Shown: positions 20,108 to 28,824, counted from the first letter of the stretch. The stretch is 64,000 bases of DNA from CAYSFW01 sp050329935 (GCA_050329935.1 JBHJOI010000080.1:1-64000); one strand, 5' to 3'. The notes: generated by a model not told the origin, from the letters alone. A program made the numbers and translations.

Positions 20108-20742
20108 GATTCGCTCTCCCGCGCGCTGCCTAGATCCTCGCGCTTGAGTCGTAGGTATTCGACTGGCGCACCGGCCGTGAGCAGGGCGCGATCGTAGGCG
20201 GCGCGCGCTTCGTCGATCCGACCCAGCTTGCGAAGTGCGTCGCCTCGATACTCTTCGAGCAACGACGTGTAGCCGGACGGCCAGTCGCCCTGCAACAGGG
20301 TCAATGCTTCCTCGGCCTTGCCGTCGGCGGTCAACACCTGCGCCAGACGCAACCGGGAGAGCTCGCGCAGTTCCAGCGTCTTGCCGTTGGTGCTGGCCCA
20401 TCGCAGTTGTTCCGCCGCGGCGTCAAGCTGGCCTTGCTGCGTCAACGCCTTGGCCTGAAGTAGCGCACCAAGCGTGGCATAGGCTGAGCCCGCATACTCG
20501 GCACGCAGACTGGCGCCCAGGCTTGCGACTTGGTCAAAGGCGCGGTTCGATACCGCACGCTCCAATTGCTGGTACTGCCAGGACGCCGCTTGCGCGGTGC
20601 GCTCCTGGTAGGCCTTCCACTGGTTCCACCCGACCAAGAGCGCAATGCCCAATACGACGCCGGCGATCAGGAAGCGACCATTTTCCGCCCACCATTTGCG
20701 TATGACCTCGGCTTGTTCTTCGTCGGTGTTGTAAACGTTCAT
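20104..20742 (-). CDS. yfgM: YfgM-family TPR membrane protein
   Basis: A short cytoplasmic N-terminus (VYNTDEEQAEVIRKWWAENG) precedes one transmembrane helix (FLIAGVVLGIALLVGW, about residues 24-39). The rest is a helical, TPR-like periplasmic domain, ending with GDALRKLGRIDEARAAYDRAL. In E. coli YfgM is an ancillary SecYEG-associated chaperone that works with PpiD. The length (212) is normal. It sits between hisS (17 bp upstream) and bamB (overlapping). Confidence 0.92.
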   Translation of the reverse strand: MNVYNTDEEQAEVIRKWWAENGRFLIAGVVLGIALLVGWNQWKAYQERTAQAASWQYQQLERAVSNRAFDQVASLGASLRAEYAGSAYATLGALLQAKALTQQGQLDAAAEQLRWASTNGKTLELRELSRLRLAQVLTADGKAEEALTLLQGDWPSGYTSLLEEYRGDALRKLGRIDEARAAYDRALLTAGAPVEYLRLKREDLGSARESES

Positions 20743-20759
20743 TCTCTAATCGATCTCCG

Positions 20760-22040
20760 TCAGCTTGCCGCCACAAGGTCGGCCAAACGATTGCAGATTT
20801 GTAATAAATCCAGGTTCTCCTGGGTCGCCGCGGCATCGCGCAACGGCTTGAGTCCGATCACGCCGGAACGCATCTCGTCCTCACCGAGCACCAACGCGAC
20901 CTGTGCGCCGCTACGGTCCGCGCGCTTCATCTGCGATTTGACACTGCCGCCATCGGCGTTCATCAATATCCGTAAGCCGGGGACCGCATCGCGTAGACGT
21001 TCGGCAAGGTCGACGCCTTCCTGCTCGGCTGCCTCACCGGCGAGGAGCAGATAGGCATGCAGTGGCTCGACCATAGGCCTGGTGCCTTGCGCCTCCAGCA
21101 GTTCCAGCAGGCGCTCGATACCCATGGCGAATCCCGCCGCCGGTGTCGGCTTGCCGCCGAGTTGCTCCACCAGGCCATCGTAACGGCCGCCGGCGCAAAT
21201 CGTGCCCTGCGCCCCAAGGCTCGCCGTGACCCATTCAAAAACGGTCCGGTTGTAGTAGTCGAGGCCACGCACCAGACGGGGGTTGCGCGTGTAGGCAACG
21301 CCCAGGCGGTCGAGCATATCGCACAAGCGCGCGAAGTGCTGGACCGATTCCGGATCCAGATGATTCTGCAGCAACGGCGCGCCCGCGACGATCTCGGCCA
21401 GCGCCGGGTTCTTGCTATCCAGGATCCGCAACGGGTTGGTATCGAGGCGGCGACGACTGTCTTCGTCGAGGTGTTCACGGTATGCCGAGAAGTACTCAAC
21501 CAAGTGCGACCGGTAGCCTGCACGTGCCTCCGCGCTGCCTAGTGAATTGAGCTCGAGGCGGACATCCTTGATGCCCAGTCGACGCCACAGACGCGCCGTC
21601 ATCGCGATCAGTTCGGCTTCGAGCTCAGGTCCGCCGATACCGAACGCTTCGACGCCGATCTGGTGAAACTGGCGGTAGCGCCCCTTCTGCGGACGCTCGT
21701 GGCGAAACATCGCGCCTTGATACCAGAGACGCTGCTGCTGGTTGTGCAGCAAGCCGTGCTGCACGCAGGCGCGCACGCAGCTCGCCGTACCTTCGGGACG
21801 CAATGACAGGCTGTCGCCATTGCGGTCGACGAAGGTGTACATTTCCTTCTCGACGATATCGGTTACCTCACCAATCGATCGCTTGAACAGCTCGGTGCGT
21901 TCGACAACAGGCATCCGAATCTCAAGATAGCCATAACTCGCCAGGACCTGTCGCGCGGCGCGCTCGAACCACTGCCAAACCGGCGTGAATTCCGGCAAGG
22001 TGTCGTGCATGCCACGTATCGATTGCAGCAAATGCGCCAT
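20760..22040 (-). CDS. hisS: Histidyl-tRNA synthetase
   Basis: This class II aminoacyl-tRNA synthetase charges tRNA-His. The N-terminus QSIRGMHDTLP is typical. LRPEGTASCVRA (near 82-93) is motif 2, LVRGLDYYNRTVFEW (near 257-271) is the histidine-binding signature, and AAGFAMGIERLLELL (near 302-316) is motif 3. The C-terminal anticodon-binding domain includes QMKRADRSGAQVALVLGEDE. The length (426) is standard. It starts 9 bp after rodZ; the ispG gene that commonly lies between rodZ and hisS is absent here. Confidence 0.98.
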   Translation of the reverse strand: MAHLLQSIRGMHDTLPEFTPVWQWFERAARQVLASYGYLEIRMPVVERTELFKRSIGEVTDIVEKEMYTFVDRNGDSLSLRPEGTASCVRACVQHGLLHNQQQRLWYQGAMFRHERPQKGRYRQFHQIGVEAFGIGGPELEAELIAMTARLWRRLGIKDVRLELNSLGSAEARAGYRSHLVEYFSAYREHLDEDSRRRLDTNPLRILDSKNPALAEIVAGAPLLQNHLDPESVQHFARLCDMLDRLGVAYTRNPRLVRGLDYYNRTVFEWVTASLGAQGTICAGGRYDGLVEQLGGKPTPAAGFAMGIERLLELLEAQGTRPMVEPLHAYLLLAGEAAEQEGVDLAERLRDAVPGLRILMNADGGSVKSQMKRADRSGAQVALVLGEDEMRSGVIGLKPLRDAAATQENLDLLQICNRLADLVAAS

Positions 22041-22049
22041 CCCTGCCTC

Positions 22050-23096
22050 CTACTCGCTGACCAACGCGAACCGCGCGGTCAGGCTTGACTTGGTGTAAGG
22101 TTCGATGTCGAACGGTTTGCCGTTGAACTCAAGTCGCGCGCCGGGCGCGAAACCAAGAAACACCTGGAACGGCGCATTGCCCTTGACGGTCTTGACGTCG
22201 CCGGTCTTGTACAAGCCGTAGAGCAGTTTGTTGCGCGACGAATCATACAGCTCGACCCAGCAGTCCTCGACCATTTTGAACTGGACAACGTCGTCGCCTT
22301 CGCCAACGGTTTGCAATACGTTGAGCGTCTCCTCGGGCGTTTCATCGACGACCGTCGTCACCGGCAACGCGCTCGATGCCGCTTCGCTGGGCGTCGGAAT
22401 CGCGGCGACTGCCGCCGGCGGAACGTCGGCAACGCGCGCCTCCAATGGGACATTGTCACTTGGCAGACGCCCGATCTCCGCGTCAGGCGCGGGTTCGCGC
22501 GCCGACACCGGTGCGGCGAGAGGATTGCCGTCGTTCGCCGGTTCGTTCGCAGCGCCGACGCCTGCCGCCATTTCAACCGTCGTGACCGCGCGCGCGATCG
22601 GCGGCGGACTGACCGGAGTTTGCGGGATAACGGCCTCGGCAACGCCCGGGTAGTCGGGCACCTCACCGCGATCAACCAAGCGGTTGAGGTAACCGCTGTT
22701 CAACAGCCAGACAACAAACAATCCCGCCAGCAAAGCCACCACGACAATCGTGCCGACGCCCAGCAACCATTTGTTCGGACGGCGATCCTCCAACGGTGCG
22801 TGGGTGGTCCAGGTGGGTTCCTTGGTATCGACGCGCGAGAACTCCGTCAACAACGGTTGCGCGTCGATGCCGACGATCTTGCAGTAACTGCGGAGGTAGC
22901 CCTTGACGAACGCGGCGCTCGGAAAGAACTCGAAGTCATCCTGCTCGAGCGCGTTGATCTGTTTGACGTGCATGTGCAATTCGCTGGCAATGTCCTCCAC
23001 TGACCGTCCCGCGGCCACGCGCGCCGCGCGTAACGTCGCGCCAATCCCCTGCGCCGACGCGGCGGATGTCTGTAAATCCGGATTCTGATACGTCAT
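22050..23096 (-). CDS. rodZ: Cytoskeletal membrane protein RodZ
   Basis: RodZ links MreB to the cell-wall elongation machinery. An N-terminal HTH domain (IGATLRAARVAAGRSVEDIA, then QINALEQDDFEFFPSAAFVKGYLRSYCK) is followed by one transmembrane helix (LLGVGTIVVVALLAGLFVVW, about residues 111-130). A proline- and alanine-rich periplasmic linker leads to a C-terminal DUF4115 domain containing CWVELYDSSRNKLLYG. The ATG at 23096 gives 348 residues and overlaps the pilF stop (ATGA); earlier codons are not supported. Confidence 0.94.
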   Translation of the reverse strand: MTYQNPDLQTSAASAQGIGATLRAARVAAGRSVEDIASELHMHVKQINALEQDDFEFFPSAAFVKGYLRSYCKIVGIDAQPLLTEFSRVDTKEPTWTTHAPLEDRRPNKWLLGVGTIVVVALLAGLFVVWLLNSGYLNRLVDRGEVPDYPGVAEAVIPQTPVSPPPIARAVTTVEMAAGVGAANEPANDGNPLAAPVSAREPAPDAEIGRLPSDNVPLEARVADVPPAAVAAIPTPSEAASSALPVTTVVDETPEETLNVLQTVGEGDDVVQFKMVEDCWVELYDSSRNKLLYGLYKTGDVKTVKGNAPFQVFLGFAPGARLEFNGKPFDIEPYTKSSLTARFALVSE

Positions 23097-23842
23097 CTGT
23101 AAAGCGAGCTGGCTTCTTCGGAGGTGGGAAATTCGCGCTTGAGTCGATCCTCGCAACGATGCGCTTCATCGAGGTTGCCGAGGCGCCGTTCTGTGACCGC
23201 ACATAGCCACAATACCCTCGGATCGACCTCATTCATCGCCTGTTCGAGTCGCTGCCGATACGCTCGGGCCGGAAGATACCGCTGCTCGTTATACGAGAGC
23301 AAGGCCATGTGATAAAGCGCCATCGCGTAAATCGGATTCTTTTCAAGTGCGCTTCTGAAGTACGCATCCGCCTGCGCCGGATATCCATTTTGCGCCGCGC
23401 AGATTCCGGCATTGGTGTAGGCGTACTCGGGCGTTGGATAGAGCGGGTTGCGCACCGCCCGGTCGAAGGCATCAAGCGCTTCGGTCACGTTGGACTGCCT
23501 GCAAAGGAATACGCCGAAGAAATTGAGCGCCTCGGAATCCGTCGGATTGAGCCGGACAGCCTCGCGATAATGTGCCTCCGCCTTGGCGTTGTCACCGAGG
23601 CGCTCCTCGAGCAGCGCGTTCGCCCACCGCACCTGGGACGAAAGCGGATCCTCGGTCAACGCGCGATCGAGCTTGGACTTCGCAAGATTCAAGTTACCAT
23701 TTTGCAGGTAGTCGAGTCCGAGCTTGGTGTTGATCTCCGCGACCTGCGCATTGCGCGTGGACGTGACCGGGTCGAGCATCGCACACCCCGTTCCCGCCGC
23801 CAGCACGATAAGCGCGATCGACCCTATCGCAAAACGCTTCAC
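23093..23842 (-). CDS. pilF: Type IV pilus biogenesis lipoprotein PilF/PilW
   Basis: The 249-residue lipoprotein is a TPR pilotin needed for PilQ secretin assembly. It starts at a GTG at 23842 (VKRFAIGSIALIVLAAGTGC, lipobox Cys near residue 20), overlapping the rlmN stop (GTGA). TPR units are evident: KLGLDYLQNGNLNLAKSKLD, EAHYREAVRLNPTDSEALNF and AYTNAGICAAQNGYPAQADA. A longer open frame upstream lies inside rlmN and is a shadow. Pilus structural genes are not in the window, so actual piliation is inferred only. Confidence 0.9.
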   Translation of the reverse strand: MKRFAIGSIALIVLAAGTGCAMLDPVTSTRNAQVAEINTKLGLDYLQNGNLNLAKSKLDRALTEDPLSSQVRWANALLEERLGDNAKAEAHYREAVRLNPTDSEALNFFGVFLCRQSNVTEALDAFDRAVRNPLYPTPEYAYTNAGICAAQNGYPAQADAYFRSALEKNPIYAMALYHMALLSYNEQRYLPARAYRQRLEQAMNEVDPRVLWLCAVTERRLGNLDEAHRCEDRLKREFPTSEEASSLYR

Positions 23843-24942
23843 ACGCTTTGCTCCAGCCGCGTGAAATGCAGCACGCGACGGCTGCGATCCTGAAACCGAC
23901 CCGCGAGTTGGCCGCACGCCGCGTCGATATCGTCGCCGCGCGTCTTGCGAGTGATTGTGTTCATGCCATGGCGCATCAGTATGTCCCGAAAACGATTGAT
24001 GGTATCGAGATCCGAACGCTCGTAACGCGCAGCCGGAAATGGGTTGAACGGAATGAGGTTGAGTTTCGATGGCATGCCCTGCAGCAGCCGGACGAGTTGT
24101 CGCGCGTGCTCCGGCTGATCGTTTACGCCCTTTAACATGACGTACTCGAACGTCACCCGATCGCGTTGCGCCTTTTTCGCGAGAAAGCGACGACACGCGG
24201 CAAGTAGCTCCGACAACGGGTACTTGCGATTCAAGGGCACCAGCTGGTCGCGCAAGGCATCATTTGGCGCGTGGAGCGACACTGCCAGGGCGACATCGAT
24301 CTCGTCGCCAAGCCGATCAAGTGCCGGCACCACACCCGAGGTGCTGAGTGTCACCCGCCGTTTGCTGAGCCCATAACCATTGTCATCCAGCAAAATGCGC
24401 ATCGAATCGACCACTTGGGTGAAGTTGAGCAGCGGCTCGCCCATCCCCATGAACACGATGTTGGTAATGGCGCGCTCACGGTCTACCCTGTGCGCGAGGG
24501 TGCGCTTTGCGATCCAGACTTGCCCGAGAATCTCGGACAGACTCAGGTTGCGGTTGAAGCCCTGCCGCGCCGTGGCACAAAACGTGCAATCGAGCGCACA
24601 GCCCACCTGAGAGGAGACACACAAGGTGCCACGCGTATCCTCGGGGATGTAGACGGTCTCGATACACTGTCCGTCGCCGAGTCGCAACAACCATTTATAC
24701 GTGCCATCGCTCGACGGTTGCTCCGACACGATCTCGGGCGCGCGCACCACGGCGGTTTGCTCCAGCGTACCGCGCAGGCTCTTGCTGATATCCGTCATCC
24801 GCTGGAAATCATCCACGCCCTGTTGATGGATCCACTTGAACACCTGCTGGGCTCGGAATGGCTTTTCGCCAATATCGACGAAAAACTGACGTAATCCGGG
24901 AATACTCAGATCGAGTAGATTGGTCGGCGTGCCGCTATTCAC
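23839..24942 (-). CDS. rlmN: Dual-specificity RNA methyltransferase RlmN
   Basis: RlmN is a radical-SAM enzyme that methylates C2 of A2503 in 23S rRNA and A37 in some tRNAs. The cluster motif CALDCTFC (C-x3-C-x2-C) is clear, with VFMGMGEPLLN downstream. The C-terminal part includes TRKTRGDDIDAACGQLAG, holding the second catalytic cysteine. The start is the GTG at 24942, five bases past the ndk stop, giving 367 residues; the open frame upstream is out of character. It is the second gene of the ndk-to-der run. Confidence 0.96.
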   Translation of the reverse strand: MNSGTPTNLLDLSIPGLRQFFVDIGEKPFRAQQVFKWIHQQGVDDFQRMTDISKSLRGTLEQTAVVRAPEIVSEQPSSDGTYKWLLRLGDGQCIETVYIPEDTRGTLCVSSQVGCALDCTFCATARQGFNRNLSLSEILGQVWIAKRTLAHRVDRERAITNIVFMGMGEPLLNFTQVVDSMRILLDDNGYGLSKRRVTLSTSGVVPALDRLGDEIDVALAVSLHAPNDALRDQLVPLNRKYPLSELLAACRRFLAKKAQRDRVTFEYVMLKGVNDQPEHARQLVRLLQGMPSKLNLIPFNPFPAARYERSDLDTINRFRDILMRHGMNTITRKTRGDDIDAACGQLAGRFQDRSRRVLHFTRLEQSV

Positions 24943-24946
24943 AGAC

Positions 24947-25378
24947 TTATCGGGTTCTCGGGCAGAGCTCGATCGCGCTGAAAAAATACGCGATCTCCGC
25001 CGCCGCGGTGTCGGGTCCATCGGAACCATGCACCGCGTTCTCGTCGATCGTGCGGGCGAAATCGGCACGAATCGTACCCGGCGCCGCCTTGGCGGGGTCG
25101 GTTGCGCCCATGACCTCGCGGTTGATCGCGATCGAGTTCTCTCCTTCGAGCACCTGGATCATGACTGGCCCCGAGGTCATGAACGCAACCAGATCCTGAA
25201 AGAATGGACGCTCACGATGCACCGCATAGAAGCCCTCCGCCTCGGCGCGAGAGAGGTGCTTCATCTTGGCCGCGACGACACGCAAGCCGACCGCTTCGAA
25301 GCGGCGGTAGATTTCGCCGATGACGTTCTTCGCCACGGCATCGGGTTTGATGATGGAAATCGTGCGTTCCAGGGCCAT
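24947..25378 (-). CDS. ndk: Nucleoside diphosphate kinase
   Basis: Ndk balances NTP pools by phosphoryl transfer through an active-site histidine, here His117 in NAVHGSD. The N-terminus ERTISIIKPDAVAKNVIGEI is canonical. The length (143) is standard. It is first in a minus-strand series with rlmN, pilF, rodZ, hisS, yfgM, bamB, der and an aminotransferase, all separated by no more than about 22 bp or overlapping. Confidence 0.98.
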   Translation of the reverse strand: MALERTISIIKPDAVAKNVIGEIYRRFEAVGLRVVAAKMKHLSRAEAEGFYAVHRERPFFQDLVAFMTSGPVMIQVLEGENSIAINREVMGATDPAKAAPGTIRADFARTIDENAVHGSDGPDTAAAEIAYFFSAIELCPRTR

Positions 25379-25781
25379 ACCGGACTCCAGTCTAACAGGG
25401 TGATCGAACCAGATGAAACCACGGACGCGCGCTCCGCGAGTGATTCGGATTGGGGATTTTACTGATTCGGCTGATACTTAAGCAATCAGAAGGCAATCAA
25501 GAAGCGCGATGCGCGCTGGCAAAAGGATGCGGACGACGATAAAGACCGGTCAATGCAGGGCGCGTGACGCGTGCCGAAGCTTCGCAGGCAGACCTCAAAA
25601 GCGCGCCACGCGTCTGGCTAGAAGAACCGTTCGTGTCGGCCCGAAAATGTCCGAGGTTGTCCTTGTGGCGATTTCGCCGCGCGTATGGTCGCGAAATAAG
25701 AATCGTTCGCGCAACTCTTCGTGCCGCGTGTCGACCGGGCTAGATGCCCGGCCAACGCATTCAGTCAAATACCACCGCCGG
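25379..25781. other. Intergenic region between iscR and ndk, with REP-like hairpin
   Basis: No gene is supported in these 403 bp. The right part holds a perfect stem, CCGGGC (25735-25740) with GCCCGG (25746-25751) around TAGAT, within GC-rich sequence of the kind seen in REP elements. Two similar segments, AGAACCGTTCG (25623-25633) and AGAATCGTTCG (25699-25709), form an imperfect direct repeat 76 bp apart. The ndk promoter candidate is at the left side. Confidence 0.45.
25456..25485 (-). promoter_or_regulatory. Candidate promoter of the ndk-der run
   Basis: On the minus strand TTGCTT (25485-25480) and TAAAAT (25461-25456) are separated by 18 bp. Transcription would begin near 25449, about 70 bases before the ndk ATG. 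An alternative -35, TTGATT at 25500-25495, also lies 18 bp from TATCAG. Judged by eye only. Confidence 0.42.
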
Positions 25782-26243
25782 CTAAATCGACACCGGACGC
25801 GGAAACACGAAGTTCTTACGCCGTGTTTCTTCATCATGGCGCATCGCGATCTCACGTATACCCTGGCGCTGCACGAATTGGTCCAGGGTGATACCGTCGA
25901 GGAAGGTGTACATACGCTTGCTGAGGTCACCCCACAACTGGTGACTCTTGCAACGATCAGCGTCAATCGTCCCTTCCTCGTCATTCTCTTCGTCAACGGC
26001 GGTTATGATCTCGGCGACCGAGATCTTATGTGGCATCCGCGCTAGACGGTAGCCGCCACCGGGGCCACGAACACCCTCGACGAGTTTGTTCTTGCGCAGC
26101 TTGGCGAACAACTGCTCGAGATAAGACAATGAAATACCTTGAGTTTGAGAAATGTCCGCCAACGTCACCGGGCCGTCCGCGTCATGCAGCGCGAGATCCA
26201 TCATCGCGGTTACGGCATAACGGCCTTTGGTTGATAGTTTCAT
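25782..26243 (-). CDS. iscR: IscR-like Rrf2-family regulator lacking two cluster cysteines
   Basis: The 153-residue protein begins MKLSTKGRYAVTAMMDLALH, nearly identical in pattern to IscR, with the winged-helix core through GPGGGYRLAR. In E. coli IscR the [2Fe-2S] ligands are Cys92, Cys98, Cys104 and His107. Here the loop reads DEENDEEGTIDADRCKSH: only the last Cys and the His remain and the loop is about six residues shorter. Cluster binding by the known mode is thus unlikely. No isc genes follow; the next gene is ndk, 403 bp away. The ATG at 26243 is chosen because the upstream extension covers the promoter. The symbol reflects homology, not proven function. Confidence 0.85.
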   Translation of the reverse strand: MKLSTKGRYAVTAMMDLALHDADGPVTLADISQTQGISLSYLEQLFAKLRKNKLVEGVRGPGGGYRLARMPHKISVAEIITAVDEENDEEGTIDADRCKSHQLWGDLSKRMYTFLDGITLDQFVQRQGIREIAMRHDEETRRKNFVFPRPVSI

Positions 26244-26307
26244 AGTTGACACCTCACCTATGGTTAAACAGGGTAAAACGTTAAATCCGACCGTTTTGGT
26301 TAAGGTG

Positions 26308-26340
26308 AGTATGGAATAACCAAGCAATTTAGTCAAATAT
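26308..26340 (-). promoter_or_regulatory. iscR promoter with IscR type-1-like box
   Basis: On the minus strand TTGACT (26336-26331), a 17-bp spacer and CATACT (26313-26308) form a sigma-70 promoter about 55 bases before the iscR start codon. The segment 26340-26316 matches about 20 of 25 positions of the published type-1 IscR consensus, with the left half (ATATTTGACTAAAT) intact and the right half weakened. An AAAACG/CGTTTT inverted repeat (26276-26281 and 26293-26298) lies just downstream. Autoregulation is inferred. Confidence 0.62.
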
Positions 26341-26389
26341 AAAACCGGAGGTAACGTACTGATATTAATCAGCACCCAACGACTATTAT

Positions 26390-26917
26390 TTATCCGATGA
26401 TTCCATAGCCAAAAACCTCCGGATCGCCGGCTGGCACCGACGCCGTTTGTGAGGGCTCGAGTGAGAGAAAATTGTGCCCTTGGCGGTGGCAGTAGTTCAG
26501 CCATTTGTAGAGAAAGCGATTCATTCGCCAACGGCAACTCAACGCCGAATCAATGTCGGCGTCGCGGGCGTCGATTCGGTGCCCGGGCGTCAGTCGGCAA
26601 CGCCGGCTCAGCACCTCGGCGACCCGCGCATCGTGGTAAATGCGGACGGTGACATCGGGTCGGAGGTCGCCGTTCTCCATCTCGTAGGTCAGCACCAGGG
26701 TCGTGGTGTGGCGGGCCTGGTCAAGGATCGTGAGGTGCAAATCGTGCGCGCGCGGTGCGTGCGATACGATGTGCCCGCGCGCGCGCTTGACGTCCGGGCA
26801 CAGACATTTCAGCCGCATGTAGTTATGCTCATACATCTCCATGAGTGCGGCAAAACTACGCGGCTTGGGCTGTTCACAGCGGACGCAGGTCTCGGGCCAT
26901 CGCATGGTTTTCAGCAT
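26390..26917 (-). CDS. DUF1249 (YqiB-like) protein
   Basis: The 175-residue product matches the DUF1249 family of unknown function: FAALMEMYEHNYMRLKCL near residue 22, then HDLHLTILDQARHTTTLVLTYE, VTVRIYHDARVAEVLS and the C-terminal MNRFLYKWLNYCHRQGH. The N-terminus carries a CVRC pair absent from the short E. coli relative. The start could be 26917 or the ATG four codons later; earlier in-frame starts overlap the divergent phosphoglucomutase gene. Confidence 0.82.
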   Translation of the reverse strand: MLKTMRWPETCVRCEQPKPRSFAALMEMYEHNYMRLKCLCPDVKRARGHIVSHAPRAHDLHLTILDQARHTTTLVLTYEMENGDLRPDVTVRIYHDARVAEVLSRRCRLTPGHRIDARDADIDSALSCRWRMNRFLYKWLNYCHRQGHNFLSLEPSQTASVPAGDPEVFGYGIIG

Positions 26918-26955
26918 AACACAGCGCAAACCTTTCAAACTGAGAGTCCTCGCAA

Positions 26956-28599
26956 ATGATGGATAACGCATTTCGGCTAGTGCCCACCGAACCTTACGCC
27001 GACCAGAAGCCCGGCACCTCGGGTCTGAGAAAATCGGTTGCGACGTTTCGCCAACCGCACTATCTCGAGAACTTCGTCCAATCCATATTCAATTGCCTAC
27101 CGACGCTGCGCGGCGCGAAGATCGTGTTGGGTGGCGACGGTCGTTTCTATAACCGCGATGCCATCCAGATCATCATTCGCATGGCCGCGGCCAACGGTAT
27201 CGGCGAGTTGCTGGTCGCTCGCGGCGGGATTCTATCGACGCCCGCGGCCTCGCATCTGATCCGGCAGAGCGGCGCCGATGGCGGCATCATTCTCTCGGCG
27301 AGCCACAATCCGGGTGGACCCGATAAGGATTTCGGCATCAAGTTCAATACCGCCAATGGTGGCCCGGCGCCGGAAAAGGTCACCGAGGCGATCTACGCAG
27401 CGTCACGTGAGATCAAGGAGTATCGAATCTTCGACGCCGAGCGCTGCGAGATCGACAAGCTCGGCGGCTACGATTTCCACGGCATGCGGGTACGCGTCGT
27501 CGACTCGGTGGCCGACTACGCGAAGTTGATGCAGTCCCTGTTTGATTTCGATCAGATTCGCAACTATCTCGAGAGTGGTCCACACTCGATCCTGTTCGAC
27601 GCCATGCACGCGGTGACTGGTCCCTACGCTCGGCACTTGCTCGAAGGCGTGCTGCGCTGTCCGTCTGGCACCGTCATTCATGGTGACCCGTTACCCGACT
27701 TCGGCGGACATCATCCGGACCCGAATCTCGCCCATGCGCAGGAACTCGTGTCGATGCTCTATGCGGATGACGGGCCGATTTTCGGCGCGGCCTCCGACGG
27801 CGACGGCGACCGCAACATGGTGATGGGACATCGCTGTTTCGTGACCCCGAGCGACAGCCTCGCGATACTGACCGCCAACGCGACCGAGATACCCGGATAC
27901 CGTCACGGCCTGGCCGGCGTCGCGCGCTCGATGCCAACCAGTCAGGCCGCCGATCGCGTCGCGGCCGCACTTGGCATCGAATGTTTCGAAACACCGACCG
28001 GCTGGAAATTTTTCGGCAACCTGCTGGACGCCGGACGGATCACGCTGTGTGGCGAGGAGAGTTTCGGCACGGGCTCGAACCACGTACGGGAAAAGGATGG
28101 TTTGTGGGCCGTGCTATTTTGGCTGAATCTGATTGCGGTCAAACAGCGCCCAGTGGCCGCGATCGTCCGCGAACACTGGCACCATTTTGGCCGAAATGCC
28201 TACGCCCGCCATGACTACGAGGAAATCGAATCGGATCGCGCGCAGAACTTGATGCAGACACTCGAGGCTCAGTTGGCCACGCTGTCCGGCCGCCGGCTCG
28301 GCGCGTTCACGGTGAAATACGCCGACGACTTCAGCTATACCGATCCGATCGATCAATCCGTCAGCAGCCATCAGGGCCTTCGAATCGGGTTCGAAGATGG
28401 CAGCCGCATCGTTTACCGACTCTCGGGCACTGGCACCCAAGGCGCTACGCTTCGCGTTTACCTGGAGGCCTATACCCGCAATGAAGCGGATTACGCGCGC
28501 GACGCGCATGACCTGCTGGGGCCGCTTTCGCACCTCGCTGGCGAACTGGCGCGAATCACCCATTTCACGGGTCGCGATAAACCCAGCGTGATCACCTGA
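26956..28599 (+). CDS. pgm: Alpha-D-glucose phosphate-specific phosphoglucomutase
   Basis: The enzyme interconverts glucose-1-phosphate and glucose-6-phosphate. The phosphoserine loop SASHNPGG lies at residues 114-121, the metal loop DGDGDRN at 281-287, and the sugar-recognition GEESFGTGSNHVREKDG near 362-378. RLSGTGTQGATLR near the C-terminus binds phosphate. The 547-residue length and KPGTSGLRK start identify the large Pgm subtype rather than ManB/AlgC. It supplies the precursor for the RfbA and UDP-glucose steps used by the genes at 2-7 kb. Two adjacent ATGs are possible starts. Confidence 0.95.
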   Translation: MMDNAFRLVPTEPYADQKPGTSGLRKSVATFRQPHYLENFVQSIFNCLPTLRGAKIVLGGDGRFYNRDAIQIIIRMAAANGIGELLVARGGILSTPAASHLIRQSGADGGIILSASHNPGGPDKDFGIKFNTANGGPAPEKVTEAIYAASREIKEYRIFDAERCEIDKLGGYDFHGMRVRVVDSVADYAKLMQSLFDFDQIRNYLESGPHSILFDAMHAVTGPYARHLLEGVLRCPSGTVIHGDPLPDFGGHHPDPNLAHAQELVSMLYADDGPIFGAASDGDGDRNMVMGHRCFVTPSDSLAILTANATEIPGYRHGLAGVARSMPTSQAADRVAAALGIECFETPTGWKFFGNLLDAGRITLCGEESFGTGSNHVREKDGLWAVLFWLNLIAVKQRPVAAIVREHWHHFGRNAYARHDYEEIESDRAQNLMQTLEAQLATLSGRRLGAFTVKYADDFSYTDPIDQSVSSHQGLRIGFEDGSRIVYRLSGTGTQGATLRVYLEAYTRNEADYARDAHDLLGPLSHLAGELARITHFTGRDKPSVIT

Positions 28600-28613
28600 G
28601 CGATGTGCCGCGC

Positions 28614-28638
28614 GCCGCCCGTCCCGAAAACGGGCGGC
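28614..28638 (+). terminator. Hairpin after pgm
   Basis: GCCGCCCGT (28614-28622) pairs perfectly with ACGGGCGGC (28630-28638) around a 7-base loop, 15 bases after the pgm stop. There is no T-run, so it may be a weak or Rho-assisted terminator, or a stability hairpin. Confidence 0.5.
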
Positions 28639-28659
28639 ACCGAAGCGTCAACGCCCCGA

Positions 28660-28824
28660 CTTTCATGGCGAGGATACCGCATCGGAGGATGAAAGCCGTT
28701 CCGGTTTGGATAGGCAGGAGCATCGGCCGCGGAGGCAGCCGACGCCCCCCAGGGATGATTCACGGTTTCTCCCACCTACCCTGCCCGGAACGGCAATGCC
28801 TGAATTTCCGGTATTTCACGTTAA
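28660..28824 (+). repeat. Composite intergenic repeat, copy A
   Basis: This 165-bp unit opens with a stem CTTTCAT (28660-28666) / ATGAAAG (28689-28695), continues with a GGTTTGGATAGGCAGG-like segment and a CTCCCACCTACCC counterpart, and closes with a tail ending TTTCACGTTAA. The same order of parts recurs at 43910-44080 and, reversed, at 57181-57337. Over the first 39 bases it agrees with the 57-kb copy at 32 positions without gaps. It fills the space between pgm and ygfX. Confidence 0.7.
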
